Positions 34,876 to 34,898 of a stretch of DNA of 34,898 bases are shown in pieces. The DNA is taken from contig CAMYIX010000066.1 in NCBI GenBank assembly GCA_947258615.1, positions 1-34,898 on the forward strand, given 5' to 3'. A model generated the notes under the pieces. The model worked only from the letters and a program-made list of their open reading frames with translations. It searched no databases and was not told where the DNA came from. This DNA is from an uncultured Ectothiorhodospiraceae bacterium (GTDB lineage Bacteria; Pseudomonadota; Gammaproteobacteria; UBA9214). The position numbers and the translations under genes were made by a program. Numbering within the stretch: position 1 is the stretch's first letter; every line of letters begins with the position of its first letter.

Positions 34876-34898
34876 ATGGTCTGATGTGCCGGTCTGGA

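Overview
The window reads as one contig of a GC-rich gammaproteobacterial chromosome. Supporting signs are many lipoproteins with LTGC/LAGC-type lipoboxes, a YadGH-type ABC exporter, a DUF3683 FAD/Fe-S fusion oxidoreductase, short dispersed palindromic repeats and dense operons with ATGA/TAATG stop-start overlaps. I would guess a free-living Chromatiales/Thiotrichales-like lineage, but no marker gene fixes the genus. No phage, insertion sequence, CRISPR array or rRNA was seen.

Left end (1-6.9 kb): the last codons of a truncated gene and its terminator, a DUF4124 envelope protein, repeat-rich spacer DNA, a 1281-aa FAD/4Fe-4S/CCG oxidoreductase related to D-lactate and glycolate dehydrogenases, and a two-gene ABC-2 exporter.

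Middle-left (7.0-15.9 kb, all on the minus strand): a nine-gene unit that runs from a small coiled-coil periplasmic protein through three TPR proteins (two of them lipoproteins) and a small secreted protein to a TolQ/ExbB-type stator, two TolR/ExbD-type proteins and an AgmX/PglI-type TonB-like protein. The content resembles the Agl/Glt (gliding) and Nfs (spore coat) machines of myxobacteria. It most likely couples the proton gradient to movement or assembly of something at the cell envelope. One of the two ExbD proteins has Asn where the proton-carrying Asp is expected.

Centre (16.1-28.7 kb): two divergent operons that look like one extracytoplasmic redox system. The minus-strand arm encodes a c-heme protein with a PSCyt3-like CxxCH segment, a LamG lipoprotein with two CxxCH sites, a Tat-exported DUF1501 protein, and the flavin transferase ApbE. 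The plus-strand arm encodes an HzsA-related beta-propeller/c-heme lipoprotein, an SH3/beta-barrel protein, a second beta-barrel lipoprotein, a TlpA-like thioredoxin, a DUF4266 lipoprotein with a Gly-rich CxC tail, and a DUF3570 outer-membrane protein that carries an ApbE-target-like motif. This locus is the best candidate for an undescribed system.

Right end (28.7-34.9 kb): a second copy of the dispersed repeat, a DUF503 protein, a glycine-zipper surface antigen, a PflX-like radical SAM protein with a coupled HTH/Zn-ribbon regulator, a HEAT-repeat membrane protein, a more AT-rich orphan ORF, and tRNA-Lys(TTT).
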